From a bacterium (lineage in GTDB: Bacteria; Pseudomonadota; Alphaproteobacteria; SP197), in assembly GCA_028821455.1 (NCBI GenBank), contig JAPPGE010000054.1, forward strand, positions 1 through 36,266: a stretch of 36,266 bases of DNA. The letters run 5' to 3'. This document shows, piece by piece, positions 34,439 through 36,266 of the stretch. Both the position numbers and the translations under genes were made by a program. The first letter of the stretch is position 1. Each line of letters begins with the position of its first letter. The notes under the pieces were generated by a model. The model had not been told where the DNA came from, did not search any database, and saw only the letters and a list, made by a program, of their open reading frames with translations.

Positions 34439-36049
34439 TCAGACAGCGAGGGCCATGCCGTCGCCATAGGGAATGTCGGCGCCGCCCGAGGGATGACCCC
34501 CGGAGTCGAATCCGATCGCATGGACCGAGGCGATGTCGTAGCTGAACGGGCTGCGCTCGACGCGGTAGCCCTCGGCCTCGAGTTCGGCGCACAGGTAGCG
34601 AGGTATGCGCGCTGTCACGGTGATCGTGTCGCTGGTCGCCGAGAAGCGGGGCGCCAGGATGGCCTCCTGCGGGCTCATGCCGAACTCGATCACGTTGAGA
34701 ATGACCTGCAGGACGCCCATGGCGATCTGCGTTCCTCCCGGGGCGCCCAGCGCCAGCAAGGGGCGCTCGCCGTCGAACACGATGGTGGGACACAGCGAGG
34801 AGAAACGGGCCTTGCCCGGCGCGATCGAGCCCGTGCGGCCCGGGCGCGGATCGAAGACCGCCATCGCACCGTTGTACATGAAGCCCAGCCCCTCGGTGAT
34901 GACGCCCGACATCATTCCCAGCGTGTGCGTCATGGTGACGATGTTGCCCTCGCGGTCGGCCGTCACGAGATGAGTCGTGCCGGGCGCCTCGGCGAGGGGC
35001 ATCCGCTCGACGTGCGCCTTCTTGCCGGCCTCGATGGCCCGCGAATGGCCCCTGGCGTATGCCTTGTCGGTCAGCCGCTCGAGAGGCACCTCCTTGAAGC
35101 GCGGATCCCCGACATGATTGTCCTTGTCCACGGTGGCGATCTTCATCGCTTCGGCGACGGTGCGGATGTAGGCGGGCGAGTTGTGGCCCATGGTGACGAG
35201 GTCGAAGTTCTCGAGGATGTTGAGCATTTCGACGAGCATGATGCCGCCGCCAGGCGGGCGGTTCGTCGCCAGGCGATACCCGCGGTAGCTGCCCCACAGC
35301 GGGTCGCCGGTGTCGGTAGCGTAGGTGGCGAGATCGCGGGCCGAAAGCAGGCCGCCATGGGCCCTCATGTCGGCATCGATCCGGGCGGCGATCTCGCCCT
35401 CGTAGAACACCTCCGCGCCATGCCGGGCGATCTCTTCCAGGGAGAAGGCCATTCCCGGATTGCGGACCACGCTGCCGATGCCGTGGGGTTCGCCGTCGGA
35501 CCCAAAGTAGACGGCGCGGCCCTCGGGCGAAAACGCGAGGCGCTCGCGTACGCTCGTGCGCCCGGGCTGGTCTGGAGCGACCCAGTAGCCGTGGACGCCC
35601 GGCCGCACGACGAAACCCTCCCGGGCACAAGTGATGGCAGGCTCGATCAGTTCGGCCCACGCCAGTGTGCCATAGCGGTGGCTGGCCTCGGCGAAGGCCC
35701 GGCAGGTGCCGGGGGTCGTGATCGACTGGTAGCCGAGATCGTTGACGGCGTCCTTGAGGACGAAGCCGAAGCCATCCTCGGTCTCGCCCAAAATGCGGCC
35801 CTGCCACATGTCCGGGGTTGCGGCGGCCGGGACGCGGCCGTGAAAGTCGATGATCTCATGGATGCCTCGTCCGGGCATGTACACCTGCATGGCCCCGAAG
35901 CCGGCAATGCCGCACATCATCGGGTCGACGACGGTCTGCACGAAGGCACAGGCGAGTGCGGCGTCGACCGCGTTGCCACCCTGGCGCAACACCCGTGCGC
36001 CGGTTTCGACAGCATCGGGCTGAAGGCTGGTGATCATGGCCCTGGGCAT
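34439..36049 (-). CDS. Gamma-glutamyltransferase family (Ntn-hydrolase)
   Basis: This 536-residue gamma-glutamyltranspeptidase is expected to cleave itself before T358 (GTTHLVTADREGN), whose threonine is then the nucleophile. R72 (FHGRVPAAATPDMW) fits the gamma-glutamyl carboxylate-binding arginine, and LALGAPGGTQIAM is the conserved late motif. The N-terminal QPDAVETGARVLRQGGNAVD is standard. ATG 36049 has a GAGGGGG ribosome-binding site; the frame is open to 36136. No signal peptide is visible, unlike the periplasmic enzyme of E. coli, so it may act in the cytoplasm. It transfers or hydrolyses the gamma-glutamyl group of glutathione-like or gamma-glutamyl-amine substrates. It is the first gene of the minus-strand set with the binding protein and M24-fold enzyme. 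Confidence 0.92.
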   Translation of the reverse strand: MPRAMITSLQPDAVETGARVLRQGGNAVDAALACAFVQTVVDPMMCGIAGFGAMQVYMPGRGIHEIIDFHGRVPAAATPDMWQGRILGETEDGFGFVLKDAVNDLGYQSITTPGTCRAFAEASHRYGTLAWAELIEPAITCAREGFVVRPGVHGYWVAPDQPGRTSVRERLAFSPEGRAVYFGSDGEPHGIGSVVRNPGMAFSLEEIARHGAEVFYEGEIAARIDADMRAHGGLLSARDLATYATDTGDPLWGSYRGYRLATNRPPGGGIMLVEMLNILENFDLVTMGHNSPAYIRTVAEAMKIATVDKDNHVGDPRFKEVPLERLTDKAYARGHSRAIEAGKKAHVERMPLAEAPGTTHLVTADREGNIVTMTHTLGMMSGVITEGLGFMYNGAMAVFDPRPGRTGSIAPGKARFSSLCPTIVFDGERPLLALGAPGGTQIAMGVLQVILNVIEFGMSPQEAILAPRFSATSDTITVTARIPRYLCAELEAEGYRVERSPFSYDIASVHAIGFDSGGHPSGGADIPYGDGMALAV

Positions 36050-36266
36050 GGTCTTCCCCCTCGCTGCCGCGGCGGGCAACGATAGCCGAAGTTCACCGGC
36101 CCTGCGATACGATCGTTGCCGAATGCGGACGTTCATGATGGAGCCCGTCTCCTGGAGCGAACGTTTCCGAGAAACCCGGGAACCGTCCCGATGGTGTCAG
36201 AGAGTTTTAGGCTGAAGTTCGAAGCCTGATACGGGCCCAGTGTGCTGTTTTGCAAGAGGTTTTGCC

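Noticed and set aside
34115..36085. Plus-strand open frame of 656 codons
   Set aside because: It lies opposite the gamma-glutamyltransferase, which has its catalytic motifs intact; the plus translation is low-complexity arginine-rich.

Overview
The window is GC-rich chromosomal DNA, most likely from an alphaproteobacterium of the Rhodospirillales or Rhizobiales kind. The pointers are an EipB/DUF1849 envelope protein (7141-7908), a cysteine-free ribosomal protein L33 (rpmG, 9546-9713) and a high density of ABC uptake systems next to catabolic oxidoreductases. The genus cannot be named from the sequence. No rRNA, tRNA, CRISPR array or prophage was seen.

Layout. Positions 1-2001 (minus) hold the N-terminal part of an exported Calx-beta repeat protein that runs off the left edge. 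Positions 2385-3288 (minus) hold three overlapping small genes with a ribbon-helix-helix-like signature. Positions 3938-9713 are a mixed block: iron-dependent alcohol dehydrogenase, nucleoside hydrolase, D-2-hydroxyacid dehydrogenase, EipB, a methyltransferase, a HAD hydrolase and L33.

Positions 9923-21396 are the most coherent region. A tight minus-strand operon (IclR regulator, Gfo/Idh dehydrogenase, IolD-like TPP enzyme, IlvD/Edd dehydratase, GMC oxidoreductase) is transcribed away from a complete plus-strand carbohydrate ABC importer (binding protein, two permeases, ATPase). Dehydrogenase, dehydratase and TPP-dependent C-C hydrolase are the same three reaction classes as IolG, IolE and IolD of myo-inositol breakdown, but with an Fe-S dehydratase in the IolE position. 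I infer a variant cyclitol or sugar-acid pathway.

Positions 21444-30723 look like an accessory block: a Pot-type ABC ATPase and two permeases (minus), a decayed IS3-family transposase, an NAD-dependent epimerase, a LysR regulator, an SDR dehydrogenase, a PotD-like binding protein and an ASCH-domain protein. The transporter core and its likely binding protein are separated by the IS remnant and other genes. Positions 31385-36049 (minus) hold gamma-glutamyltransferase, a second PotD-like binding protein and an M24-fold creatinase/ectoine-hydrolase-like enzyme without the usual metal ligands. This may be a small set for taking up and hydrolysing an amide- or gamma-glutamyl-blocked amine.

Most long open frames opposite the genes above are codon-bias shadows and are not annotated. 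Starts were chosen from ribosome-binding sites, family N-termini and overlaps with neighbours. All functions are read from motifs by eye without database searches.
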